From contig NZ_VRTS01000004.1 of NCBI RefSeq assembly GCF_008017755.1, forward strand, positions 186,001-250,000: a stretch of DNA of 64,000 nt, given 5' to 3'. Positions within the stretch are counted from its first letter, which is position 1, and the number at the start of each line of letters is the position of its first letter. Origin of the DNA: Alkalisalibacterium limincola (GTDB lineage Bacteria > Pseudomonadota > Gammaproteobacteria > Xanthomonadales > Xanthomonadaceae). Under the pieces are notes generated by a model that saw only the letters and a program-made list of their open reading frames with translations, searched no databases and was not told where the DNA came from. Position numbers and translations under genes: made by a program. This document shows, piece after piece, positions 18,680 to 29,711 of this stretch.

Positions 18680-20707
18680 GTGGACGAACTCGCGGAGCTG
18701 ACCTCCCGGGCCATCGGCGCCGGGGGCGCGCTGGAGTCGGCCGTGCCCGGCTTCCGGCCGCGCGAGGCCCAGCATGTATTGGCCGAAGCGGTCGCCGGAT
18801 GCATCCAGGACGGCGCCTGCCTGGTCGCCGAGGCTGGCACCGGCACAGGCAAGACCTACGCCTACCTGGTGCCGGCACTGCTCTCGGGTCGCCGCACGAT
18901 CATCTCCACAGGCACCCGCGCGCTGCAGGACCAGCTTTTTCACCGCGACCTGCCGCGCGTGCGCAAGGCGCTGGGTGTCGGGCTGACGTCGGCATTGCTG
19001 AAGGGGCGCTCGAACTACCTGTGCCTGTATCGCCTGGACCAGGCCCGGGGCAGCGCGCGAGGGCCCGATGCCGCGGCCACCCTGCAGAAGCTCCAGGAGT
19101 GGGCATCACACACGCGCAGTGGGGACCTCGCCGAGATGACGGCGCTGGCCGAGGACTCCCCGCTGTGGCCGCAGGTCACCTCCACGATCGACAACTGCCT
19201 GGGCAGTGACTGCCCGATGTGGGGCGAATGCTTCGTCGTGCGCGCCCGGCAGGCGGCCCAGGCGGCCGACCTGGTGGTGGTGAACCATCACCTGCTGCTG
19301 GCTGACCTCGCGCTGCGCGAGGAAGGGTTCGGCGAGGTGCTGCCCGGCGCGGAAACCTTCGTGCTCGACGAGGCCCACCAGGTGCCGGAGCTGGCCGCGC
19401 AGTTCTTCGGCGCTCGGCTCAGTGCGCGCCAGTTGGGTGAACTCGGGCGCGACGCCCTGGCCGAATGCAAGGGCGTGGACGGGGCGCTGGCGGTGCTGCA
19501 GGGGCCGGTGGCCGGCCTGGATCACGCGGTACGCGTGCTGCGCGAGGCGATGTCGCCCCTGCCGCAACGGGCGGCCGCCGCGCGTGCCCTGTTGCTTCCC
19601 GGGGTACGCGAGGGGCTCGACCGGGTGGGCGAGGCGCTGGCGGACGTGGCCGCCGCGCTGGCGCCGATGGGCGAGGCGGCTCCGGGCCTCGAGGCCTGCA
19701 GGCAGCGCGCGCTGGTACTCCAGCAGCGGCTGGCGGAGTGGCTGGGCGAAGAGGCCGACGAGATTCCGGTGGCCGATGACGAGTGCTTCGATCCCCCGAG
19801 CGAAGATTCCGACGCTATCGGAGGCGGTCTTGCGGCGGACATCGACGTACGCTGGTTCGAGCTGGGCAGCCGGGGTTTCGTGTTGCAGCGCACGCCGCTG
19901 GATGTCTCCGCCCCGCTGCGCCGCTACCGCGAGCGCAGCGGCGCGGCCTGGGTGTTCACCTCGGCCACGCTGGCGGTGGCGGGCAGCTTCCGCCACGTGT
20001 CGGCGCGACTTGGCCTCGACGACCCGCGCGAGCTGCTGCAGCCCAGCCCGTTCGACTGGGACCACCAGGCGCTGTGCTACCTGCCGCCGCACATGCCCGA
20101 GCCGAATGCGCCCGCATACGGGGATGCGTTCGTCGAGGCGGTGAGGCCGGTGCTCGAGGCCTCGCGCGGCCGGGCCTTCCTGCTGTTCACCTCGCACCGC
20201 GCGCTTCGCGAAGCGGCCGACCGGCTCGAAGGCGGCCCGTGGCCGCTGTTCGTGCAGGGCTCGGCGCCGCGACACGCGCTGCTGGAGGCCTTCAGGCAGT
20301 CGGGCAACGGCGTGTTGCTGGGCGCGGCGAGCTTCTGGGAGGGTGTCGACGTGGCGGGTGATGCCTTGAGCGTCGTGGTGATCGACCGGTTGCCCTTCGC
20401 CTCGCCGGGCGATCCGGTGCTGGAGGCGAGGCTGGACGCGGTGCGCCAGCGCGGCGGCAACCCGTTTCGCGACGAGCAGGTACCCACCGCGGTCATCGCG
20501 CTCAAGCAGGGCGTGGGTCGGCTGATCCGCACGCTGGAGGACCGCGGCGTGCTGGTGCTGTGCGATCCGCGCCTGCTGGCGAAGGGATACGGCCGCATGT
20601 TCCTGGACAGCCTGCCGCCCATGCCGCGAACACGCGGGATCGACACGGTGCGGCGGTTCTTCGATCCGGTATCGTTCTCGCAGGAAGACAAGGGGTGGGA
20701 AGAATGA
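18680..20707 (+). CDS. DinG/YoaA-family ATP-dependent DNA helicase
   Basis: XPD-like 5'-3' superfamily 2 helicase with an iron-sulfur cluster (DinG/YoaA family). 675 aa from GTG 18680. Walker A is EAGTGTGKTYAYLVPAL, and four cysteines of the cluster domain follow (SNYLCLYRL, then NCLGSDCPMWGEC). The DEAH box is FVLDEAHQVPEL, with helicase motifs LLFTSHRAL, LGAASFWEGVDV and the late motif ALKQGVGRLIRT. The start is chosen 6 bases after the lipoprotein stop; the longer open frame before it is not conserved. The stop overlaps the tsaB start (ATGA). E. coli YoaA, also a shorter DinG paralogue, acts with HolC in replication-fork repair, and this protein is more YoaA-like in length. Confidence 0.9.
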   Translation: MDELAELTSRAIGAGGALESAVPGFRPREAQHVLAEAVAGCIQDGACLVAEAGTGTGKTYAYLVPALLSGRRTIISTGTRALQDQLFHRDLPRVRKALGVGLTSALLKGRSNYLCLYRLDQARGSARGPDAAATLQKLQEWASHTRSGDLAEMTALAEDSPLWPQVTSTIDNCLGSDCPMWGECFVVRARQAAQAADLVVVNHHLLLADLALREEGFGEVLPGAETFVLDEAHQVPELAAQFFGARLSARQLGELGRDALAECKGVDGALAVLQGPVAGLDHAVRVLREAMSPLPQRAAAARALLLPGVREGLDRVGEALADVAAALAPMGEAAPGLEACRQRALVLQQRLAEWLGEEADEIPVADDECFDPPSEDSDAIGGGLAADIDVRWFELGSRGFVLQRTPLDVSAPLRRYRERSGAAWVFTSATLAVAGSFRHVSARLGLDDPRELLQPSPFDWDHQALCYLPPHMPEPNAPAYGDAFVEAVRPVLEASRGRAFLLFTSHRALREAADRLEGGPWPLFVQGSAPRHALLEAFRQSGNGVLLGAASFWEGVDVAGDALSVVVIDRLPFASPGDPVLEARLDAVRQRGGNPFRDEQVPTAVIALKQGVGRLIRTLEDRGVLVLCDPRLLAKGYGRMFLDSLPPMPRTRGIDTVRRFFDPVSFSQEDKGWEE

Positions 20708-21414
20708 AGCTGCTGGCGATCGAGACCGCGACCGAGGCCTGTTCGGTGGCCCTGTGGATCGACGGGGAGGTGCATGAGCGCTTCGAAGTGGCGCCCAGGC
20801 AGCACTCCGCCCTGGTCTTGCCATGGGCCGAAGCCCTGCTGTCCGAGGCGGGACTGGCGCGTACGGCGCTGGATGCCGTGGCCTGCGGCCGGGGCCCCGG
20901 TGCCTTCACCGGCGTGCGCCTGGCGGTGTCGTTGACGCAGGGCATCGCGCTGGCCCTGGATCGCCCGGTCGTGGGCGTCTCCACGCTGGCAGCCCTGGCC
21001 GCCCAGGCCCCGGAGGATGGGGTGCCGGTGCTCGCCGCGATCGATGCGCGCATGGGTGAGATCTACGCAGCCCGTTTCAGTCGGGACGGCGGCATGTTGG
21101 CATCGACGCATGGTGAACAGGTCGTGCCCCCGGAGGCGCTGGAACTGCCGTCGCACGAGGTGCATGGCATTGGCACCGGCTTTGCCGCGCGGGACGGGCA
21201 CTTGCGTGCGCGCCTTTCAAGCCTGCTGGCGAGCTGCGATCCAGAGGCGCTGCCCCGGGCGGCTGCGGTCGCGAAGCTGGCCGCAGAGGCGTTCGGGCGG
21301 GGGGAGGCCACGGATGCGGCATTGCTGCAGCCGGCCTACCTGCGCGACCGCGTGGCGCTGACGATCCGGGAGCGCGAAGCCGCCCGGGAAGCGGGCAGCG
21401 TCAGCAAGAAGTAA
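20704..21414 (+). CDS. tsaB: tRNA threonylcarbamoyladenosine biosynthesis protein TsaB
   Basis: TsaB is the inactive ASKHA-fold partner that activates TsaD in making t6A37 on ANN-decoding tRNAs; it is essential in most bacteria. 236 aa, starting MKLLAIETATEACSVALW, with the conserved GPGAFTGVRLAVSLTQGIA region at about residues 63-81 and STLAALA after it. The C-terminal tail (EAFGRGEATDAALLQPAYLRD) is the typical LPPYLR-type end. The ATG overlaps the upstream helicase stop by 4 bases. No downstream gene lies on the same strand. Confidence 0.95.
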   Translation: MKLLAIETATEACSVALWIDGEVHERFEVAPRQHSALVLPWAEALLSEAGLARTALDAVACGRGPGAFTGVRLAVSLTQGIALALDRPVVGVSTLAALAAQAPEDGVPVLAAIDARMGEIYAARFSRDGGMLASTHGEQVVPPEALELPSHEVHGIGTGFAARDGHLRARLSSLLASCDPEALPRAAAVAKLAAEAFGRGEATDAALLQPAYLRDRVALTIREREAAREAGSVSKK

Positions 21415-21461
21415 GCGAAAGTGCTGGCCGGTCGGCCTGCGCAACGAGCCGCCTGGAGGGG

Positions 21462-22429
21462 TCAGAGGTCCTGCTGGTAGCGCACGTAGGGCGTGCGCTG
21501 GCCGTCTTCGCCGGACTCGCCATCGAGCACCCACGGCGAGCGACCGCGGGAAATCACGTTCTGGGTACCGAAGGTCAGTCGACCGTGCCACGGCGTGCGC
21601 CAGCTGACACCGATGTCGAGGCCGCTCCAGCTGGGTTCGCCGCCGGGGAGGTCGATCGAGCGTCCGACCAGTTCGCCGCTGAAATTGCCGTAGCCCACGC
21701 CCAGCTGCACGCGGCTGCCGGTCCAGTCCAGCGGGCCGGCCAGTGCTTCCTGCGCGGGGATCAGGCGGGCGCGCGCGACCGAACCGCCCACGGACACCCA
21801 GCCGTCGGCGCCGAAGCGGTAGACGCCGCTGGCGTCGACGCCTTCATGTTCCAGGCGCGAGGTCCCATGCCAGTTGCCGGGCAGCAGGCTGGCGCTGGGC
21901 TGCAGCCACACGGGCACGTCACTGGGATAGGGGCTGAAGTTGCCACGGCTCACGCTGGCGCCGACGTCGAAGCGGAAATCGCCGACGTCGGTGCCGACAC
22001 CGGCGCGCACGCCGGGGCTGTAGGCGTTGAGCGGTCCGGCGCGCCCAGGTCGGCCAGCAGGCAGTGGTCGGCCAGCGCCCCGAGCGAGGTCAGCATGCTG
22101 CCGCCGCCGTCGCAGAGCAGCGCCAGGCCGCGCTGGGCTTCCAGACCCGCCGAGAAGTCCACGCGCGAACCTTGGGCCGTGCGCAGGCTGGCCAACGGGA
22201 CGTCCCGGCGCGGTGTCGCCGGACCGATCACGCGATCCACCGGGGAGCGCGGCTGGTTCTGGCTGTCGACCAGCAGCAGGCCTTCCATGCGGCCGCTGGT
22301 GCTGTTCCAGATGGGCAGGACGGTGGGTTCGTCGCCGGGCTCGGGCACCACTGGCTGCCACGCCTGCGCATGCGCGGCACCGGCAACAAGGCCGGACAGC
22401 AACATGATCGACAAGGCGGTGCGGAGCAT
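21462..22429 (-). CDS. Putative outer-membrane beta-barrel protein (frame broken near 22040)
   Basis: Secreted protein, probably a beta-barrel porin-like protein of about 322 aa; I do not recognise a named family. ATG 22429 is preferred over ATG 22447 because AAAAGGA sits 7 bases upstream. The signal peptide is MLRTALSIMLLSGLVAGAAHA. The N-terminal 110 residues contain QPVVPEPGDEPTVLPIWNS. The C-terminal part has alternating strands (VRAGVGTDVGDFRFDVGAS, RVQLGVGYGNFSGELVG, LTFGTQNVISRGRSPW) and ends in RYQQDL, as expected for barrel strands. The two parts lie in different frames; one missing base near 22040 joins DLGA to GPLNAYSPGVRAG. An AT-rich promoter precedes it. Confidence 0.7.
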
Positions 22430-22499
22430 TGCAGGTGTCCTTTTCATGCCGTATTCGACCGCTCGTCAAGCAATCGGGTTCCGGCGTCCCGGGTATTCG

Positions 22500-22528
22500 A
22501 TCATACGCCGTTTACTTTTAACTAACAA
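22500..22528 (-). promoter_or_regulatory. Sigma70 promoter for the beta-barrel gene
   Basis: On the minus strand TTGTTA (22528-22523), 17-base spacer, TATGAT (22505-22500). The surrounding bases 22500-22545 are unusually AT-rich for this window and could act as an UP element. It lies about 70 bases upstream of the preferred start codon, just after the Hsp33 stop. Confidence 0.6.
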
Positions 22529-22543
22529 TTCAAACGTGAGACG

Positions 22544-23464
22544 TCAATGAACTCGGCCAGGGCCCGCTGGGGCGGCGAACAGCGCCGCCACGTCGGCGCG
22601 GGTGAATTCGTAGCTGGCGTTGCAGAACTCGCAGGTAATTTGCGCAACCCCGCTCTCCGCCGCCGCCATGGCTTCGGTTTGCCCCAGTGAAATCAATACG
22701 TTGGCTACCCGCTCCCGCGAGCACGAGCAGGCGAACGACAGCGGCCGCGCGCCCAGTAGCCGCACCTCGTCCTCGTGGAAGAGCCGGTACAGCAGCGTGC
22801 CCACCGGCGTGGACTGGAGTTCGTCGGCCCCGAGGGTGTCGAGCAGGGCGCAGGCCCGCACCCAGCCGTCGGGGTCGCCGTCGGTTCCCGGCAGCTGCTG
22901 GATCATCAACCCACTGACACGCTCGCCCTTGCCTGCCAGCACGATTCGCGTCGGCAACTGCTCGGATTGCGAGAAGTACGCTTCGAAGGCGGCCGGGAAG
23001 TCCGGTGCATCCAGGCCCACCAGCCCCTGGTAGCGCACCGGCTCGGCCTTCCCGGGCGGGCGGCTCTCGATCGTGATCGCCATCACCGCGTCGCGACCCA
23101 TGTCGCGCGGGGCGATCGTCTCCGGCACCGGCGCGGTGAACTGGGCGATTCCCCGCAAGGTGCCCTCGTGGGTGCACTCAGCGAACAGCGTGCGTACCGG
23201 GCCAGGGCCGTTGAGCTGGATGGTCAGGCGTCCATCGACCTTGGTGTGGCCGGTGAAGAGCGCGGCCGCCGCGCAGCACTCGCCCAGGCGCTCGGCGATG
23301 ACGTCGGGGTAGTCGGCGCGGGCCTGGATCTCGGTCCACGTGGCGTCCAGGCGCACCAGCACGCCGCGCACCCCCGAGCGCTCGAGCACGAAGCGCGAGA
23401 GTGCATCGCGATCGGCGGTGTCGAGGTCGGTGTCGTGGGCGGGCGGGGAGGAGTCCGGGGTCAT
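22544..23464 (-). CDS. hslO: Redox-regulated chaperone Hsp33
   Basis: Hsp33 is a cytoplasmic holdase switched on by disulfide formation and zinc release during oxidative stress. 306 aa from ATG 23464 (the frame extends 10 codons further but MTPDSSPP is the likelier start). The redox-zinc centre is intact at the C-terminus: CXC in FACSCSRERV and CXXC in QITCEFCNASYEF. The N-terminal domain has SGVRGVLVRLDATW and ERLGECCAAAALF, followed by TGHTKVDGRLTIQL. The sequence after the zinc motif (AGPGRVH) is short. It is on the opposite strand from mtgA, with a 116-base gap between their 5' ends. Confidence 0.94.
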   Translation of the reverse strand: MTPDSSPPAHDTDLDTADRDALSRFVLERSGVRGVLVRLDATWTEIQARADYPDVIAERLGECCAAAALFTGHTKVDGRLTIQLNGPGPVRTLFAECTHEGTLRGIAQFTAPVPETIAPRDMGRDAVMAITIESRPPGKAEPVRYQGLVGLDAPDFPAAFEAYFSQSEQLPTRIVLAGKGERVSGLMIQQLPGTDGDPDGWVRACALLDTLGADELQSTPVGTLLYRLFHEDEVRLLGARPLSFACSCSRERVANVLISLGQTEAMAAAESGVAQITCEFCNASYEFTRADVAALFAAPAGPGRVH

Positions 23465-23580
23465 TCGGGGGAATCTGCATGGGGGAGAACCCATGATCTT
23501 GGGGCCATGGGCGCGCGCGTCAAGCGCGGCGGGTGGGGCTGTGGCTAAACTGGCCCCCCTTCGACGGATGCGGGGCCAGC

Positions 23581-24309
23581 GTGCCGCGAACCAGAACCAG
23601 AACCAGACGACGTTCCCTGCCCGTGCGGCTGCTGCGCCTGGGTCTGCTCCTGGTGCTTGCCGCGATCGTGCTGAGCATCGCCCAGGTGGTGGTGCTGCGC
23701 TTCGTCGATCCGCCGACGTCGGCTTTCATGCTGGCACGCACGCTCGAGCACTGGCGAGCCCCGGGCGAGGATTTCCGCATCGACTACCGCTGGCGCGATT
23801 TCGACGCGGTCTCGCCGCACCTGCTGATGTCGGTCATCGCCTCGGAGGACCAGAACTTCGCCCACCACCGCGGATTCGACCTCGATGCGATCGACGAAGC
23901 ACTCAGCGGAGGCTCGCGCCGCGGCGCCAGCACGATCAGCCAGCAGGTCGCGAAGAACCTGTTCCTCTGGGGCGGGCGGAGCTGGGTGCGCAAGGGCCTG
24001 GAGGCCTGGTACACCGGCTGGATCGAACTGACCTGGCCAAAGCGGCGGATCCTGGAGGTGTACGTGAACATCGCCGAGTTCGGCGACGGCATCTACGGCG
24101 CGGAGGCGGCCGCGCAACGGCACTTCGGCATCTCCGCATCGGCGCTCGACCCGGCGCGCTCGGCCCGACTGGCCGCCGTGCTGCCGAGCCCGCGTCGCTA
24201 TTCGCCCACCCAGCCCGGTCCTCACGTGCAACAGCGCGCGGCCTGGGTGCAGCGTCAGGTCGTGCAATTGGGTGGACAGGAGTACCTGGAGGCGTGCTGT
24301 GGCCGTTGA
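23581..24309 (+). CDS. mtgA: Monofunctional biosynthetic peptidoglycan transglycosylase MtgA
   Basis: MtgA (GT51 family) polymerises lipid II at the inner membrane, without a transpeptidase domain. 242 aa from GTG 23581, which gives an Arg-rich cytoplasmic N-terminus and one membrane helix (about residues 15-38, [20 protein letters not shown]). The GT51 catalytic Glu is in [17 protein letters not shown], followed by [16 protein letters not shown], a Lys/Arg basic stretch, and [19 protein letters not shown]. Length matches E. coli MtgA (242). The next gene begins 88 bases downstream. Confidence 0.93.
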   Translation: MPRTRTRTRRRSLPVRLLRLGLLLVLAAIVLSIAQVVVLRFVDPPTSAFMLARTLEHWRAPGEDFRIDYRWRDFDAVSPHLLMSVIASEDQNFAHHRGFDLDAIDEALSGGSRRGASTISQQVAKNLFLWGGRSWVRKGLEAWYTGWIELTWPKRRILEVYVNIAEFGDGIYGAEAAAQRHFGISASALDPARSARLAAVLPSPRRYSPTQPGPHVQQRAAWVQRQVVQLGGQEYLEACCGR

Positions 24310-24397
24310 GGATGCGCGATCGCTGTGCGACGGCTCCGTGCCGGCGACGGCGCAGCCGGCTAAGATCGGAACGGATGACCCCGCCGACCTGCCAGCC

Positions 24398-25414
24398 ATG
24401 AGTGCCCGCCTCGCCATCGTCGTGCCCGCCTACAACGAGGCCCAGGCCCTGCCTGGCCTTCAGCAGCGCCTGGCGCCGGTGCTCGACCGGCTCGATGCCC
24501 GGGCCACGGTGCTCTACGTCGACGACGGCAGCCGCGACGACACCTGGGCGGTGATCCAGGGCCTCGCCGACCGCGATCGCCGGGTCGGTGGCCTGCGCCT
24601 GAGCCGCAATTTCGGCAAGGAGCTGGCCCTGACCGCCGGGCTGGACCACGTGCGCACGCATGCCGATGCGGCGCTGGTGCTGGATGCGGACGGGCAGGAT
24701 CCGCCCGAGCTGATCCCCGAGTTCGTCGCGCGCTGGCAACAGGGTGCGGACGTGGTGTACGGCGTGCGCAGCCGGCGCGAGGGCGACAGCTGGTTCAAGC
24801 GCACCACCGCGCACCTGTTCTACCGCCTGATGGGACGGCTCTCGAGTACGCCCGTGCCGCGTGATACCGGTGATTTCCGCCTGATGTCGCGTCGCGTCCT
24901 CGACGCCCTTGCCCAGCTGCGCGAGCGCCATCGCTTCATGAAGGGGCTGTTTGCGTGGGTGGGGTACGAGCAGGTGCCGCTGGAGTACGAGCGTGAGCCG
25001 CGCAGCCAGGGCCACAGCAAGTTCAACTACTGGAAGCTATGGAACTTCGCGCTCGAGGGCATCACCAGCTTCTCGACGGTGCCGCTTCGCATGGCCACCT
25101 ACTTCGGACTGCTCACCGCCGTCGTCGCGTTCGGCTATGGCGCCTGGATCATCGCCAAGACCCTGGTCTACGGCGACCCGGTGCCCGGCTATCCCTCGCT
25201 GATGACGGTGGTCCTGTTCCTGGGCGGCATCCAGCTGCTGGCGCTGGGCATCATCGGCGAGTACCTGGGCCGGCTGTACGACGAGTCCAAGCAACGCCCG
25301 TTGTACCTGGTGGATGCCTGGCGGCAGGCGGCCCAGGAAGATGTGGGGGAGGGCGTGGATCGCCTGCGTCCCGGCGTTCCGGCAACCCCGGTCCAGTCGC
25401 ACGCTCAGGAGTAG
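24398..25414 (+). CDS. GtrB/DPM-type family 2 glycosyltransferase
   Basis: Membrane-bound GT2 enzyme that probably transfers a sugar to undecaprenyl phosphate (GtrB/ArnC/DPM1-like). 338 aa from ATG 24398. GT2 motifs are AIVVPAYNEAQALPGL, VLYVDDGSRDDTW, NFGKELALTAGLDHV and LVLDADGQDPPELI, then GDFRLMSRRVLDAL. Two membrane helices follow at about residues 230-255 and 265-290 (FGLLTAVVAFGYGAWIIA; TVVLFLGGIQLLALGIIG), typical of GtrB. The product could modify LPS or O-antigen lipids, but no GtrA-like flippase or acceptor gene is adjacent. The last 10 bases overlap the convergent hemolysin III-like gene. Confidence 0.88.
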   Translation: MSARLAIVVPAYNEAQALPGLQQRLAPVLDRLDARATVLYVDDGSRDDTWAVIQGLADRDRRVGGLRLSRNFGKELALTAGLDHVRTHADAALVLDADGQDPPELIPEFVARWQQGADVVYGVRSRREGDSWFKRTTAHLFYRLMGRLSSTPVPRDTGDFRLMSRRVLDALAQLRERHRFMKGLFAWVGYEQVPLEYEREPRSQGHSKFNYWKLWNFALEGITSFSTVPLRMATYFGLLTAVVAFGYGAWIIAKTLVYGDPVPGYPSLMTVVLFLGGIQLLALGIIGEYLGRLYDESKQRPLYLVDAWRQAAQEDVGEGVDRLRPGVPATPVQSHAQE

Positions 25415-26052
25415 TCCGGGGAAAGGACCTGGGTGGCCACGGCAACGAAGTGGCAGACGCTGCCGGCAATGACGAACAGGTGCCAGATCGCGTGGCCATA
25501 GCGCAGTCGCCGGCTCATGTAGAACACGGCGCCGACCGTGTAGGCGACGCCGCCGGCGAACAGCCAGGCCAGCGTCGTGGGCGGCAACTGGCGCAGCATC
25601 GGCCCGATTGCCAGCAGCGCGATCCAACCCATCGCCACGTAGATCAGCGTGGACACCAGCTTGAAGCGGCCGGTGAAGAACAGCTTGAAGGCGATGCCCA
25701 TCGCCGCCAGCGCCCAGATGACGCCAAACAGCAGCCAGCCGCCGTCATCGCGCAGGCCGATAAGTGTGAAAGGGGTGTAGGTGCCGGCGATCAGCAGGTA
25801 GATCGCGCAGTGGTCGAAAACCTTCAGCCGCTGCTTGGCGATGGGGTGCGGAATGGCGTGGTACAGCGTCGAGGCAAGGTACAGCAGGAGCAACGTGGCC
25901 CCGAACACGATCGCGCCGGCGAGCTGCCATCCATCGCCGAACACTGCGGCCAGCGTGATGAGCACCGCGCCCGCGGCCAGGGCGATGACGGCGCCAAGGC
26001 CGTGCGTCAGGGCGTTGACGACTTCCTCGCGTAACTCATCCGCGCGCGACAT
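25405..26052 (-). CDS. Hemolysin III family (PAQR-type) membrane protein
   Basis: 215 aa protein with seven predicted membrane helices, of the Hemolysin III/YqfA family, related to PAQR receptors. Conserved family motifs are visible: REEVVNALTHGLGAVIALA at the N-terminus, LYHAIPHPIAKQRLKVFDHC with the metal-type His, AGTYTPFTLI, and the C-terminal HLFVIAGSVCHFVAV. The function of bacterial members is uncertain; the haemolysin name is historical and should not be read as toxin activity. It stands alone on its strand and overlaps the end of the convergent glycosyltransferase gene by 10 bases. Confidence 0.9.
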   Translation of the reverse strand: MSRADELREEVVNALTHGLGAVIALAAGAVLITLAAVFGDGWQLAGAIVFGATLLLLYLASTLYHAIPHPIAKQRLKVFDHCAIYLLIAGTYTPFTLIGLRDDGGWLLFGVIWALAAMGIAFKLFFTGRFKLVSTLIYVAMGWIALLAIGPMLRQLPPTTLAWLFAGGVAYTVGAVFYMSRRLRYGHAIWHLFVIAGSVCHFVAVATQVLSPDYS

Positions 26053-26139
26053 CGCGCTTTCTCCCGTGGCCCAGGGGGGAGGGCCGTGGGTAAAGCCTCA
26101 CCCATGCCGCCCGCCTGCGCAAGAGAGCGACGCTCGACC

Positions 26140-27078
26140 TCAGGTGCGCACCAGCGGCACCAGTGCGCGCTCCACCTGTTCGGCGCCCAGGTTCGTGAAA
26201 CCGGGGGCGGCCAGCACCTGGACGGCTCCGCGGCCGAGGCAGGTGCGCGCCGCCTGCGCGGCATCGGTGCCGAACAAGGCCAGGCCCGGGACCCCGAGGT
26301 TGGCGGCCAGGTGGGTCGGCCCGCTGTCGTTGCCGACCACCGCTGCCGCGGCCTGCAGCACGCCGGCCAGCGTCGGCAGGTCGAGTGCGCCACCATCGTG
26401 GCGCCGCAGCGAAATGCCGGCCAGGTCGTCGAAGGCGTCCAGTTCGGCCGGGCCAGGCACCGTGACCGGCGTCAGGCCACGTGCCTGCAGGCGGGCGGCC
26501 AGTTCGCGGTAGTGCGGCCAACGCTTCGCACTGCCCCGCGCCGAGGAGCCCGGAAGCAGCACGACGAAGGGAGGGTGCACCCCGGCGCGCTCCAGCAGGT
26601 CCCCGACCGGCTGGGCCAGCCAGACCGCGCCGGGTCGGAGGGTGTGCGTGGGCGTGAGGCCGGCATCGGCCAGCTGGCCGAGGTGGCGCTCGAGCACCGG
26701 CAGGGACTTCGGGTCGGGGTGCCGGTGCGGAAGCGGGCAGGCCGGACCCTGGCCCGACCAGGTGACCTGCCCACCCAGCAGCCGCCGCAGGTAGAAGCTG
26801 CTTCGTCGTGAATTCTGCAGGTCGTACGCCATGCCGAAGCGCTGCGCGCGCAGTGTCGCTGCCAGGCGGAACATGGCCGGCAGGTGCCAGCGCGGGCGGT
26901 TGTCGTCGACGATGACCTCGTCCACCCAGGGGCATCGCACGAGCAGTGGCGCGAACGGCCGACGCGTCAGCAGCGTCACCCGGGCGCCGGAATGGTGGTC
27001 GCGGATGTCGCGCAGCGCGCCTTCTGCAAGCAGCAGGTCGCCCAGTGCGCCCAGCTTGACCACCAGCACGCGGTCCAT
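26140..27078 (-). CDS. GT9-family glycosyltransferase (heptosyltransferase-like)
   Basis: ADP-heptose:LPS heptosyltransferase-like GT9 enzyme, probably adding heptose in LPS core assembly at the inner face of the inner membrane. 312 aa. The N-terminus VLVVKLGALGDLLLAEGALRD is the typical GT9 start. YDLQNSRRSSFY follows, VLLPGSSARGSAKRWPHYRE marks the start of the nucleotide-sugar domain, and NDSGPTHLAANLGVPGLALFG is the strongly conserved donor-site motif. The ATG is one base after the prfC stop, so the two genes are translationally coupled. This gene is the last of the pair, and no other LPS core gene is adjacent. Confidence 0.88.
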   Translation of the reverse strand: MDRVLVVKLGALGDLLLAEGALRDIRDHHSGARVTLLTRRPFAPLLVRCPWVDEVIVDDNRPRWHLPAMFRLAATLRAQRFGMAYDLQNSRRSSFYLRRLLGGQVTWSGQGPACPLPHRHPDPKSLPVLERHLGQLADAGLTPTHTLRPGAVWLAQPVGDLLERAGVHPPFVVLLPGSSARGSAKRWPHYRELAARLQARGLTPVTVPGPAELDAFDDLAGISLRRHDGGALDLPTLAGVLQAAAAVVGNDSGPTHLAANLGVPGLALFGTDAAQAARTCLGRGAVQVLAAPGFTNLGAEQVERALVPLVRT

Positions 27079-27079
27079 G

Positions 27080-28684
<1,605 letters not shown>

Positions 28685-28736
28685 GGCCCTGCGCCACGGT
28701 GTGGCCGCGGCGCTTCAAAGTCGGTGAAGCCGGGGA

Positions 28737-29711
28737 TTATAGCCCGCCGCCGGCCCCGGACCTGTAGCCCGGGCCCGGCCCGAAGGCACCCATGCCCGGG
28801 ACGGGTGCCGGGTTGCCGGCTTCGTCGACCAGCGTGATCGGCACCGATTCGAGTGCCATGCCCGTGTTGACCTGCACGACGAAGTGCAGGTGCGGGCCCG
28901 AGCTGAAGCCGGTGTTCCCGGAGTCCGCGATGTGCTCGCCGACACCGACCTCCTGGCCGGCCCGGACCCGTGATCCGCCCTGTCGCAGGTGGGCATAGAC
29001 CGCCATGCTGCCGTCGGCGTGCAGGATCCGCACGTGGTTGGCGCGGTGCACGAAGGCCTCGCGGTCCATTCCGCCGCCGGCGTGGTCGTCGACCACCTGC
29101 ATCACCGTCCCGCCGCGCGCCGCCAGTACCGGCGTGCCTTCGGGCACTGCGAAGTCGATGGCGTGGAGGTTCTGCGGGTCGGTATGGCTGAAGCCGCCGC
29201 CAAAGCCCTGCACGATGCTCGCCGTACCCGCCGCCACCGGCATGGCGTAGGTGCTTTCGTCATGCCGTGCACCCGGCAGGCCGGGCATCGCCAGCAGGTG
29301 CAGTTCGAAGTGGCCGGCACGCGCGGGATTGATCTTTTCGATTGCGCTGACCGAGCGTTGCTCGCCGCTGCCCAGCGCCATGCGGTGCGGAAGCCGGGGC
29401 CAGGCACTGACGTTGTCGTCGGCACTGATGTCGAGCTCGACCTCCACCGGGCCATGCAGCAGGTTGCGCACCAGGGCCACGTAGACGCCGGTGTCCTCGT
29501 GCAGGCTCAGTTCGGCGGTGCGCGCCACCGCGGCGGGGTCGGTGGAGAAATCCGAGCGGCCACCGGCCCGTCCGCGATGGTCGGAGTAGTGGATGACGCC
29601 CTCGGCGTCCACCCAGCGGTGCAGCCGGGTTTCGCGATCGCCCTGCAGCACCGAAGGGGCCAGCAGTGCCAGCGACAGGCCGAGCAGCGCGGCGACTTGC
29701 GGCCCGCGCAT
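28737..29711 (-). CDS. M23-family metallopeptidase with N-terminal DUF4124-like segment
   Basis: Secreted LytM/M23 zinc peptidase acting on, or regulating cleavage of, peptidoglycan. ATG 29711 is preferred because it overlaps the upstream stop by one base and still gives a signal peptide (RGPQVAALLGLSLALLAP); ATG 29726 is the alternative. A DUF4124-like motif (LHRWVDAEGVIHYSDHRGR) follows, then a beta domain. The M23 domain (about residues 185-300) has FSHTDPQNLHAIDFAVPEG, GTPVLAARGGTVMQV, NHVRILHADGSMAVYAHL and the HXH pair in SSGPHLHFVVQVN. Zinc ligands thus appear present, so it may be catalytic. It is coupled to the phytase-like lipoprotein gene upstream. Confidence 0.88.
   Translation of the reverse strand: MRGPQVAALLGLSLALLAPSVLQGDRETRLHRWVDAEGVIHYSDHRGRAGGRSDFSTDPAAVARTAELSLHEDTGVYVALVRNLLHGPVEVELDISADDNVSAWPRLPHRMALGSGEQRSVSAIEKINPARAGHFELHLLAMPGLPGARHDESTYAMPVAAGTASIVQGFGGGFSHTDPQNLHAIDFAVPEGTPVLAARGGTVMQVVDDHAGGGMDREAFVHRANHVRILHADGSMAVYAHLRQGGSRVRAGQEVGVGEHIADSGNTGFSSGPHLHFVVQVNTGMALESVPITLVDEAGNPAPVPGMGAFGPGPGYRSGAGGGL

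Noticed and set aside
16138-18852. 904-residue minus-strand frame opposite mrcB
   Set aside because: The plus-strand frame is a clear PBP1B with GT51 and transpeptidase motifs; the antisense frame has only low-complexity composition.
25405-26052. Haemolysin toxin
   Set aside because: The family name hemolysin III is historical; this is a seven-helix PAQR-type membrane protein without toxin features.
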